NCBI GenBank assembly: GCA_006176705.1
Contig: QRFJ01000086.1
Span: 248,001 to 312,000 of the forward strand
Length of the DNA: 64,000 bases
Direction of reading: 5' to 3'
From: Cocos nucifera
Taxonomy: Eukaryota; Streptophyta; Magnoliopsida; Arecales; Arecaceae
The position numbers and the translations under genes are program-made. This document shows, piece after piece, positions 47,784 through 58,676 of the stretch; the first letter of the stretch is position 1; each line of letters begins with the position of its first letter. The notes under the pieces were generated by a model. It worked only from the letters and a program-made list of their open reading frames with translations. It ran no database searches and was not told the origin of the DNA.

Positions 47784-48129
47784 ATATAAGGTAATGGACC
47801 TCTTGAACTACCATCTCTCGTAAGTCAATTATTAAGCTAGAATTATTAGAAAATAATATAAGATTCTAGAATGAGTTTGAATGATGGTCAAAATTTGCTT
47901 TTTTCTTTTTTTTTTTTTTGAAGCACCCTTTTGGTGTTTAGGTGACCAAAAGCAAATTTCAAAAATAATCTAGAGTTGCTCACCTAAACACTAAACAGAA
48001 GCTTTAAAACAAAAGCAAATTTCGACCATCATTCGAACTCATTCTAGAATATTGTATTATTTTCTAATAATTCTACCTTAATAATTGACTTACGGAAGAT
48101 GGTAGTTCAGGAGTTCCATTGCCCTACAC
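47784..48129. mobile_element. Foldback / MITE-like element
   Basis: Approximately 346 bp with long inverted arms of about 130 bp each. GAACTACCATCTCTCGTAAG, TCAATTATTAAG, TAGAATTATTAGAAAATAAT, TTCTAGAATGAGTTTGAATG and ATGGTCAAAATTTGC on the left all recur inverted on the right. The loop is short and holds a second, smaller dyad (GTTTAGGTGA...TCACCTAAAC). Outer ends read TATAAGGTAATGG and, inverted, GTGTAGGGCAATGG. A TA(A) at both borders could be the target duplication, but the exact ends are unsure. No coding capacity. Confidence 0.75.
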
Positions 48130-51100
48130 TAATTTCCTGTCCTGTAAAAGTGGAGCCATCTTTGACTTCATAGTGATTATTTGTTGGATGTGAATTTTGT
48201 CTTCAATTAATCATAAACCGGCCCCATTGATCAGATGATCGATCTATGATTTCTTTGTTCTAAATGATCACATTGATTGACGAAGAGCCTTGGTGGACAT
48301 TTGTTCTACCATAGACATAAAACCTTGTGATTAATGGACACCAAGCCTAACCAAGCAAAGCTCCAAACTATGTCCACATCACCAATGGGACTACATCTTC
48401 GAAAGTCCAAAAGCAACCTGGTGCCTCCGAAGGAAAGATGGTGCCAACTTCTCCATAACCAGGTCCTGGTCCCCAAATGCCTTTCGGCAAAAAGAAGGAA
48501 ACGGACTGGATAACGACGTAACAACAAACAACAATTGCAAAATATGTTAGCACTTGGACGGTTGAAGCAAGAGGTGAAGGAAGTGTTTTGGTGCTGCCCA
48601 CCACTGGCAGAGACTTCGAAAGGCTTAGTCCTGCCTCATTGGGGGTCGATCTGTTTATAGTTCTCAATCCATGTAGCCTTTAACCATTTTTCCTAGTGAT
48701 CGATCAAACTTCTATTAGAATATAAAATCTTTAGCATTTGGTTTGTGATCCAAGATTACTAAAAGTATATAAATTTATATGATGTTTCAGTGAGAAAATG
48801 AGAAAAAAGGTTTGTAGACAACAATAGAAATACTATATCGTATCGAATAGGTTTATTTAGAAAAATGACTTATAGTGACGTGTATAATCCTATAAACTTT
48901 CAATATAGCAAGTTCGAATTTTTAGGCTTGTCCTAATGATTACATCTCCGCTCTCGGCAACTAGAGAATTTAGATTTGATCTTTAGATGTTATTACTTGA
49001 AATATATAGACCTGGATAATTATCTTATAGATGGATCCTTCTCAATTTTTCTCTCAAAAATTTATACTAGATAATTATAGTATGAGCGAGTCTCTCTCCC
49101 TTTTTCTCAAGAAAAATATAGCCAACTTCAATTCTTTTTTTCTTTTTTTTTCTTTTTTCACTTATTGAAACTTTTGAACCTTTGATAGTTTAGAGAAGGG
49201 TTAAATTGATATGGTGTCCAATTGAATGTTGATTATTTGGTCCATATATCTTCTTAATTATGTACCTATAAAAATAACATAACTAATATATCATGGATTT
49301 TGGAATTATTTAAGCCCACCATTATTTGCATCATTGCCTTTTCCCTCTTTCTTTATAGCAATACAGTGGTAATGTGCCACCACCAGGATTAAAATCAAGA
49401 ATCTCTTAAGAGTAATATCTTAGGAGAAGGATGCCGACCAAGCTAACAATTATTGCCTCTATATCTTTTAACAGATATGTCAATAATCTTTATCTTCTTT
49501 ATGCTTCTTTCCATAGACATGCAATGATTTGCCTCATTTCAAATTACTCACCTCTGTCTAACAACTAGGATCATGCTGTAGATGAATCAAATTATTGGCC
49601 ACAAAAATATAAAAGTACCATGACATTTGATTGAGGCCTGTGCAATTCCTCATGCTAACGTTATTTCCATAAGAAAATGTTGATGTAGCATATCATGATT
49701 AGCAACCTCATGAATCGGACCAGTCTTTATTTGCCACAAGGATATGAGCAGGATATTTTAATGCCGACATCTTTACCATGGTGTTTTTAATAACCTAATT
49801 AACAGGAAAATAAGAAGAATGCCCTGTTGCTAACAATAAAACATAATTTTTCTAGTGCACGTGTGAGTGTCCTTGTTGAGTGTGTCACGGAAGCAAATGG
49901 CCGCAGGAAAGAGCACTGTTTGGGATGTAGCCAGCCACTGGTGATGAGAGGGTGCAAGGTGCACAGGGAAAAGACTCTAATCATTGTTATAGTAACTCAA
50001 GAAGTAGAGATTTCGATTTCCTCAAAAAAAAAAAAAAAAAAAAAATGCAATGATGTCGAATTTTCTTTAAAATAAAAATATGGATATATTGAAGTTGAAA
50101 AGTTGAAAAGGAGCGAGCTTGAATACCCGTAAAAGGAGAAGATCCTTCTCATCCTCCTTGTAGTTAACAAGACAAGCGGAGAGAACTGCTTGACTCTAAA
50201 TCTAAGATACATCCGATCAAAATTAAAATCAGATTCGGAATGGATTAGGATGAAATCATGATCATATCCTTCAATATATTTGGTTTGTGATTAGTATTAG
50301 AATAAAATTTAAATATTAAAAGAGACAATCAAATAGTTTGAATAAGAGCAGTTCATTTCTATTCTTATTCTAGAGTCATGGATTCTTGGAATGCCTTTTC
50401 TAAATAATAGCCGACTAACATGTAATGGAATCATTTTTCATAATATAAAGTTTGAGGAGGATAAACATATATAAGTTTGTTTATCAACTTAAACATGTAC
50501 TTAATTTTTTATTAAGGAAACAAGTACTTAATTCTGATGGATGAGACCAAGCAACAACTTCCTTGCTTTCGGCTATTGTTCGAAGGACAGGGAAGCAGCA
50601 TCATTTGGCTCGCCCACATATGATCCAACGGGGGAAAAGAAAGCTGTAGAAAAAGCGGGGTACCCGGTTGTCATATCAGGAGGAGGTTCCCATGCCCTGC
50701 TGGCTTGGGACATAGTTTGTTGCGGCTTCTTCTTCTTTTCTTTAGTTCTCGGGATCTCGTTCCCATGAATCCAGTGAAGCAAAAAATTAATATACATAGA
50801 TATTTGTCGTTCTAGGTATTCCTATTATCCGTGCCTTTCACTTGTTAGTAAAAAGAATTTAAGAGACATATCATAGCTCAGCTAAATTGCCATCATGGTA
50901 CCACCCATCTTAATTAATGCAAGATATATTATTTCCTTGCTGTGTCCAAACCAATGTGTCCCATTTAATGCAGGGTTGGGCATCCTACAACTCCTTTTAA
51001 TATGATCGGGTCATGATTTACATTCTGTTTTCAGATCTTGCATTGTTAATTAGCTTATCTTCAAGAAGATCAAATTCGTTAATTTTGCTTTCATTCAATA

Positions 51101-51770
51101 AAAAAATATTTTTTTAATTAAACATTATTTTTAAACACTATTTCTGCAATAGATGCATAATCATAACACTTCATCCTAATTTTTTATTGCCACACGATGG
51201 ATCCTCATTTGCCGGGCATCCCTATTTATGCTAAATGTTCGAATGATAGCCCTGAGTCTAGATAACAAGATGGAGAATTGACAGTAGATTGACAATTGGA
51301 AGTGAAAATTATCCTAGATTGCAAAGTAGATCCAAATAGACACTAGATGCCCATGTAACTAAAAAAGTGATAATGTATCTATAAGTCCTTTCATGTGGAT
51401 GCATAGAAACCTCACATTCCCAAACGCAGGAATGCTTGTCTTTGTATAATGCACAAGCATGAGGTGCTAAGAAAGGTAACCAAGAGGTAATAACTCAAAT
51501 AATTGTGCTATCGCTCTCCCCATCCATGCTTGCTTAATATAGTTAGTGAGATTTTGCAAGTGTAGCATGTGTCATAATGAGTAGACTTTGAATCATTTGA
51601 TGTATATTAAGATAGCAAAAGGTTCTGCATCCTTGGATGCATGCTAGATTTCATAGGCCAAAAAGATCTATATAAAGTTCTCTTACCATTTAAAAGCAAT
51701 ACTAAGGTCCTATCTTGTATTGTATTAGAAATAGAGGATTTGCATTTCTATTATAATCAAGCATGCACTT
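48130..51770. other. Intergenic DNA, no gene recognised
   Basis: AT-rich with T- and A-tracts (49140-49160, 50024-50045). Open frames such as 48667-48368 (minus) and 50541-50768 (plus) show no family resemblance. Confidence 0.55.
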
Positions 51771-52927
51771 TGTTGGGGATAAACCCCGCTTCCGTCGAAG
51801 TTCAATCTGATGCTCAGCTTAACGCAATCGATAGTCACGAAAGAGCTTCAGTGGACGAGCCTTAGCCGATCGAACTTCTTAGCGGCCGAGCCCCTTCCGA
51901 ACTTTCCAGCGGTCGAGTCTTAGCCGAATCCCTTCAACCGATCAAACTTCTCAGTGGTTGAGCTCTAATCGAATTCGTACGGAAGCCGAACTTCTTCCAG
52001 ACTTTTTCTTCGGTCGAACTTCTATAGGAGCCAAACTTTCTCCAAGATTTTTCTTCAGTCGGGCTCCTACAGGAGCCGAACTCCCTCCGAACTTCTCAGC
52101 GGTCGAGCCCCTCCAGGCGGACTCCTACAGGAGCCGAACTACCTTCGAGGTTCTCCTTCAGTCGGGCTTCTACAGAAATGGAACTTCCTCTGAATTCCTC
52201 AGCGATCGAGCTCCGATCGAACTCCTCAGCGATCGAGCTCTAGTCGAACTCCTTTCAGATCGCTCCTACAATCGGATTCCTCTAGGAGCCTCCAGGAGCC
52301 GAACTCCTTCCGGAACGCTCTTATAATCGGATTCCTCCAGGAGCTGAACTCTTTTCGGATCGCTTCTGCAGTTTGAACTCCTCCAAAAGCCGAACTTCTT
52401 CTGGATTATTTCTGCAGTCAGATTCCTCCGAGAGCCAACCTCCCTCTGGATTGCTCCTGTAGTCGGGTTCGGGCTCCGAACGCATGCTTCCACTAGACGA
52501 CATGGTCGTCACTACCAGTTTGGCGACATCACTCTCTCAATAACAAGCTCCATGCAGTCCACGACACCGGACGACATGGCCGCCACTACCAGCCTGACGA
52601 TACCTCTCTCTCCATACCGAATTCTACACGACCTCAAGCGATCCACTATCAGACGGTATGGTCATCACCATCATTCAAACTCCATCTATAAAAGGGATCC
52701 TCCAGATATGTTTTCTCTAAGCTCTCCTCTTTTCTTTAAAATTCTGCTGAACTTATTTTTGAGCACTCCATTTCTATTGGTCAGAAGAGTTGACTTGATC
52801 GTCGGAGAATCCTACCGGAGCCACCACCATCGACTTCGGACGAAATTTTATTTTGCGGATCATCGACGGTGACCTCATCCTCCTCAGCTCCAGTTCATCC
52901 CGACGTCGATCAAATTCTGCACCAATA
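51771..52927 (+). repeat. E3 5' LTR
   Basis: 1157 bp, TGTTGGGGATAAACC to CACCAATA. It contains several degenerate approximately 45-bp units of the type seen at 1-1260. TATA box TATAAAA at about 52687-52693. Confidence 0.9.
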
Positions 52928-52945
52928 GAATTAACGCTAGAAGAA
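52928..52945 (+). promoter_or_regulatory. E3 primer-binding site (decayed)
   Basis: GAATTAACGCTAGAAGAAGG, aligning with GATTGGCGCTAGAAGGAAGG but with the TGGCGC core lost. Confidence 0.65.
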
Positions 52946-53059
52946 GGACCCTCTATTCTTGAGATTCTCTTATTCTTAAAGGAGTGCTCAATGATGATCT
53001 CTCTCTTTCCTCTTTAGAGATCTTCCTTCTTCCTCTCTAGAGTTTCTTTCCGAGAGAAA

Positions 53060-54545
53060 ATGTCTCTCAGGAGAGCTTCGATCCGACGATCGATGGCCTT
53101 CACGGTTCGATTCCATCCAGATTCATCTGCTCTCGCTTCAGCTCCGACAACTCAGATTTTACTTATAGCCATGGTAGATGTAGAGCAGTTCAATCTGCTG
53201 ATGCAGCAGGTTCAGGACCTCACCGAGATGGTGCAGACCATGCAGCAGCCCCCAATGATGACTCCACCAAAAAATCCACCATCAGAATGTCGAAAATCGA
53301 TCCTAAGAAAGAGTACTCGGACTAGCATAACCGTCACCCTTGAAAAGAAGAAATAGAGAGCAGAGGATCCATGTTCAAATCATAGTTTTTCTTTGAAGGA
53401 GATCTTCTCCATTTGTAGCTGAAAGTCTTCCAAGATCTGCAACCAAGATAATGCCCTCAATCACAGACTGTGAGAGATGGACTAATGAATTAAGAAACTC
53501 TGCCATATCATCCAACCTCGTTATGACGATATTTGCATCGATCCCTCCTCTTTTCGAATTATGCAAGAGTTCGTTCCACCGAATTTCAAGCTTCCTCAAT
53601 TTGAAAGCTACGATGGAACTTTTGATCCATTCGATCATTTGAAAGCCTTTCGGACCATAATGCTACTCCATGGCGCACCAGATATCATATTATGTCGAGC
53701 TTTTTTATCTATCTTAAAGAAAGTGGCAAGAAATTGGTACTTAGCATTGAAATCAGGTACAATCTTCTCTTTTGACCAAATAAGCCATCAATTTATGGCT
53801 CACTTCGTCAGCAGCCGACGTCCACACCAAGGTTCGAATTTTTTGATGAATGTCAAGCAGAAGTAGGAAAAATCTATCCAAACTTATGTCATCCGATTTA
53901 ACGCTGCTGCTTTGAAGGTTCAAAATCTGGACCAGTCTGTTGCCATGATCGCACTTAAGGGTGGCCTTCAGAAGAATGACTTGCTGTTCTTTTTGAAGAA
54001 GAAGTATCCTAGGGACTTTATCGATCTGCTGGCTCAGATCGAGGGATATGTCCATATGGAAGAAGCCTTCAAGTTGAAGGATGAAGAAGCCTTAGGAGAG
54101 CAGCGGGCGGATGAGTCTAATAGACCTGCCATCGATGGAGGACCGAGTGAAATTCAGCTGCGCTCACGGACTCCCCCTGGGCGCAAGTGAGTTCCAACTC
54201 CTCGAGCTCGTCATCAAGGAAGCTCCGATAGAAGGGCACGAAGAAGTCCTTCTTTTGGAAGGTTCCACAACTACGCCCCCCTTAACGCTTCTCAAACTTA
54301 AGTTCTGATGAAAATTAAGAGTCAGCTACCATGATCAGAGAAATTATGGTCTCCTCCGAACAAGCACAATCGAAGCAAATACTATCTCTACCATCGTGAC
54401 CATGGCCACGATACTGAGGAATGCATTTAGCTCTGAGATGAAATCGATGAGCTCATCAGGAGGGGCTAGCTGGGTCAATTTCTTCAATGCTAGTCTGAAG
54501 CAGGAGAAGATCGACCAAGGGCGTTGTCATAGCCAGAACCATCCA
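53060..54545 (+). pseudogene. E3 gag (decayed)
   Basis: Starts MSLRRASIRRSMAFTVRF at 53060. The main frame runs through DVEQFNLLMQQVQDLTEMVQ to a TAG at 53354. It resumes at 53561 in the same frame with the gag core (MQEFVPPNFKLPQFESYDG, MLLHGAPD, ARNWYLALK) to another TAG at 53864, and continues to 54190. The zinc knuckle survives as YYLYHRDHGHDTEECI with its first cysteine changed to tyrosine. Just after comes RPPSDVINVTSGG, the linker that precedes protease in full-length relatives. Pol is missing from that point on. Confidence 0.85.
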
Positions 54546-54885
54546 TGATGGAGAAACAACAAGGAGGTCGGCCACCTTCTGACGTCATCAATGTTACCTC
54601 TGGGGGGGCTTGGTACTTTGGCTATCCATCATCTCTCAACCTCAAAGTCAAGAGGAGCTCGCTCCAAATTGAGAAGGCCAGAATGAGATAGAGGAGGTCG
54701 TCCGGCTCGGAGCTTATCGTCTGAAGAAACTCGGAGGAACAATGCTCCCATGATCCTAAAACATAAAGAATCTGGGAATATGCTGCCAGTAATTTCTCTT
54801 CCATAAAATTTTTTTATTTCAATATTATTATTTTTTGGTGCAAAAACTATGTGATGATAGGAAAGGAGCAATCAATAGTGGTCAT

Positions 54886-56200
54886 GTTAGGAACAGGAGG
54901 AGAACCTCATCCTAACATAAGCAGGTCAAAGTCCTTCAACCTCGGTCAGAGATAAGATCTCTCTCGAGCATCCGAGCCAACCTCGATCAAAGATAAGATC
55001 TCTTCCGAACGACCGAGTCAACCTCAGCTAGAGATAAGATCTCTCCTGAGCGACCAAGCCAACCTCGACTAGAGATAAGATCTCTTCCGAGCGTCCGAGC
55101 CAACCTTGGCTAGAGATAAGATCTCTCCCGAGCGATCAAGCCAATCTCGGCCAGAGATAAGATCTCTTTCGAGCGATCGAGCCAACCTCAGCTAGAGATA
55201 AGATCTCTCTCGAGTGTCCGAGCCAACCTCGGCTAGAGATAAGATCTCTTCCGAGCGTCCGAGCCAATCTCGACCAGAGATAAGATCTCTTTCAAACGAT
55301 TGAGCCAACCTTGGTGAGAGATAAGATATATCTTTCGAGCATCCAAGTCAATCTCGGTCAGAGATAAGATCTCTCCAGAGCGATCGAGTCAACCTCAGCT
55401 AGAGATAAGATCTCTCTCGAGCGTCTGAGCCAAACTCGGCTAGAGATAAGATCTCTCCTAAGTGACCGAGTCAACCTCGGCTAGAGATAAGATCTCTTTC
55501 GAGCGTCCGAGCCAACCTCGACTAGAGATAAGATCTCTTCCGAGCGATCGAGCCAATCTTGGCCAGAGATAAGATCTCTCTCGAACGATCGAGCCAATCT
55601 CGACTAGAGATAAGATCTCTCCCGAGCGACCGTGCCAACATCGACTGCAGGAGATAAGATCTCCCTCGAGTCAGCCTCGACTGCTGGGAGATAAGATCTC
55701 CCCTGAGTCAACCTCGACTGCTGAAAATAAGATCTCCTCTGAGCTCCAGCTTCAACCTCAGCTGTAGGAGATAAGATCTCCTCCGAGCTTCAACCTTGAC
55801 TGTAGGAGAAAAGATCTCCCCCAAGTCAGTCTCGACTGCTGGAGATAAGATCTTCCTCTAACCAACCTCAGCTGTAGGAGATAAGATCTCCTCCGAACTT
55901 CAACCTCGGCCAGAGATAAGATCTCTTCCGAGCGACCGAGCTAACCTCGGCTGCAGGAGATAAGAACTCTCCCGAGCTTCAACCTCGATCAGAGATAAGA
56001 TCTCTCCCGAGCGATTGAGCCAATCTCGACTGCAGAAGATAAGATCTCCTTCGAGCTTCAACTTTAACTTCAACCTCGGCTGGAGATAGGATCTCCTCCG
56101 AGCTTCAACCGCAACGTTAGCAAAAGACAAGATTTTTCTGGACCTTGGCTGGAGACAAAATCTCCCCTGAGCTTTAATTTCAATAGGTGCAGAGCTCAAA
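54886..56200 (+). repeat. E3 hairpin-repeat array
   Basis: One GTTAGGA...TCCTAAC module (54886-54916) followed by about 19 approximately 37-bp units with AGAGATAAGATCTCT cores (to about 55630). Then come units with GGAGATAAGATCTCC cores and interspersed type I units to about 56100. The outer CTCGG/CCGAG arms are variably mutated. The core is far better preserved than the spacers. Confidence 0.9.
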
Positions 56201-56272
56201 AAAGGACTTCGATAGTCGCCTATTTTGATACTCCTTTCCTTCGAATTTCAAACTCGAGAGTGGGGAGACTAT

Positions 56273-57430
56273 TGTTGGGGATAAACCTAACTCCCATCGA
56301 AGTCTAGTCTGATGCTCAGCCTAATGCAACCGATAGTCACGGAAGAGCTTCAGCAGACGAGCCTCAGCCGAACTCCTTTAATCGATCGAACTTCTTAGCG
56401 GTCGAGCTCCTTCCGAGCTCTCCAGTAGTTGAGTCTTAGCTGACCCTTCAATCGGCCAAACTTCTCAATGGTTGAGCTTCAGTCGGACTCGTACGGAAGC
56501 CGAACTTCTTCCGAACTTCTCCTTCGATTGAACTCTTACAGGAGCCGAACTTCCTTCGAGGTTCTCCTTCAGTTGGGCTCTTATAGGAGTCGAACTTCCT
56601 CCAAACTCCTCAACGGTTGAGCCCCTCCAGTCGGACTCCTACAGGAGCTAGACTTCCTCCGAGGTTCTCTTTCAATTGGGCTCCTACAAGAGCCAAACTC
56701 CCTCCGAACTTCTCAGGCTCAGCCGAACTCCTCAGTGATCGAGCCCTAGCCAAACTCCTTCCAGATCGCTCCTGCAATCGAATTCTTCTAGGAGCCTCCA
56801 GGAGCCGAACTCTTTCCGGATTGCTCCTACAATCGGATTCCTCTAGGAGCCAAACTTTTTTTGGATTGCTCCTGCAATTTGAACTCCTCCGAGAGTCGAA
56901 CTCCTTTCGGATCGCTCCTACAGTTGGATTCCTTCGAGAGCCGACCTCCCTTCGGAATGCTCCTGCAGTCGGTTCAGGCCCCGAACGCATACTTCCACCA
57001 GACAACATGGCCACTACTACTAGTCTGGCGACACCGTTCTCTCCGTAACAAGTCTCATGTGGCCCACGATCGGACGACATGACCGTCACTATCAGTCTGA
57101 TGATATCTCTCTCTCCATATCGAACCTCATGCAGTCTCAAGCAGCCCACTACCAGACGGTATGGTCGTCACCATCATTCAAGCTCCGTCTATAAAAAAAA
57201 CCCTTCAGATATGTTTTCTCTAAGCTCTCCTCTCTCCTTTAAAACTCTGCCAAACTCATTCTTAAGCACTCCATTTCTGTTGGTCAGAAGAGCTGACTTG
57301 ATCGTCGGAGGATCCTATTGGAGCCATCATCATCGACTCCGGATGAAATTTTATTTTGCAGGATACCGATGGCAACCTCGTCCTTCTTGGCTCTGGCTCG
57401 TCTCGGCATTGATCAGATTCTGCACCAATA
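56273..57430 (+). repeat. E3 3' LTR
   Basis: 1158 bp, TGTTGGGGATAAACCT to GCACCAATA. Right flank TACTC. Confidence 0.9.
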
Positions 57431-58379
57431 TACTCGAATTTAATGAATTTTCTACAAATCAAGTTGTGCTCTATTAGTGAATTAGAAGCATGGTGAAGTG
57501 ATTTTTACTATTAAATTTAGTTGGGTTAAGCAAAATGCAGCATGCTTCCATTTCAAACCATCTTATATATGCAAGAATTTTTGGAATTAAAAAAAAAAAG
57601 CTCTCTTAAAAATATTAAAGCCTGGCGCATATGGTAGGCAGTTTGAAGTAGAGATTAAGATCATGTTTGACATCATTTTTAATTTTTTTATTTTCAATTT
57701 TTATAAAAATTTAAAAATATTATTTATTTATTTATTTTTAAAATGGAAATCCAAAACTTGCTTGCTAGTTGCTTACACTAGACCGTGACCGTAACAGCAA
57801 TGACGGGGAATTTCAAAAGTGGTGGCGAAGGTGATTGCAAAAATGATGTTGGTAATCATGAATAACTTTGGTCTTTAGAAAACTAAAGATCAGAATTTTT
57901 TTTATAATTTTTAAAAATTTAAAAAAAAAATTTAAAAAATAAAAACTAAATTATCAAACAGATCTTCGTTTCTTTTATATATATAGAGAGAGAGGATCGA
58001 AACTCCCAATATTGCCTTAAACTACAAGACCACAAAGGAAACGAAACGAGGAAAAATGTCTCCAAAAACCAATCTTCTCATTCCACGTGGCTTGACAGCT
58101 GCAGAGGGGAAGTTTGTCCTTGAGGGCAAATCTGTCATTCGACATGTTAACGGCACAAATCAAAATGCCGACGAGGTAAAGGCGAAATGTTAAAATCACT
58201 CCCGTCTTTTATTTTATTACTACCATCGTCGCTTCTACTGTCAGAATTTTATTATTATTATTATTCTTTTTCGCCACATCGCCTCCGAGGGAAACCGTTC
58301 GGTCTTCAAGAGGGAGGTTCGGAGCGAGGCCTGGAGTGCCGTGGTGGGGAAGAAAGCCCTTTACGGTAGAGTACTAGTA
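57431..58379. other. Upstream region of the kinesin gene
   Basis: AT-rich to about 57990 with a TATATATATAGAGAGAGAGG tract (about 57977-57996), then of mixed composition. It probably includes the promoter; no TATA box could be assigned with confidence. Confidence 0.5.
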
Positions 58380-58676
58380 GTCTTCGCGAGAGAGAATATT
58401 AAGAGCCAGCGGAAAGAGCTCTCCTCACTCTCTCTTCCCCTTCAGTCTCTCACCCAACCGTCCAAAGGAGGCTTCAGCTCTCCTTTTCTCTCCTCTGAAT
58501 CTCAATTCTATTCCTAATCCTTTATCGAGCGTTTTCATTTTTTCTTTTCGTTTTCGTTTATTAGAAGTGATTGAGTTTTTTTGATCATGGAAGGGAAAGC
58601 GGGGATTTTTGCCTAATTTGGCACTGGAGGCTCTGTTTTTGTGATTTTTTTTATTCCACATTTTTTTTGGGTCGGC
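58380..58676 (+). promoter_or_regulatory. Probable 5' leader of the kinesin gene with a short upstream ORF
   Basis: CT-rich stretch (CTCTCCTCACTCTCTCTTCC, CTCTCCTTTTCTCTCCTC) typical of plant 5' leaders. A 9-codon upstream ORF, MEGKAGIFA then TAA (58587-58616), ends 60 bp before the main ATG. If the transcript starts upstream of it, it could lower translation of the main frame. The transcription start is not visible. Confidence 0.5.

Larger units (their letters stand above)
51771..57430 (+). mobile_element. E3: old, CpG-depleted TR-GAG type element
   Basis: 5.7-kb member of the E1/E2 family. LTRs are 1157 and 1158 bp, starting TGTTGGGGATAAACC/T and ending CACCAATA. Left flank CACTT and right flank TACTC differ by two transitions, so a target duplication is possible but unproven. 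The same order is present: primer site, gag, hairpin array, 3' LTR, no pol. Most CG dinucleotides of E1/E2 appear as TG or CA, indicating long-standing cytosine methylation and decay. Confidence 0.88.

Noticed and set aside
48368..48667. 99-codon minus-strand frame with a hydrophobic stretch
   Set aside because: No homologous family recognised, no flanking gene structure, and an overlapping frame of similar quality.
51771..57430. Certain target-site duplication for E3
   Set aside because: CACTT and TACTC match at only 3 of 5 positions; two transitions could explain it, but this is too weak to claim.
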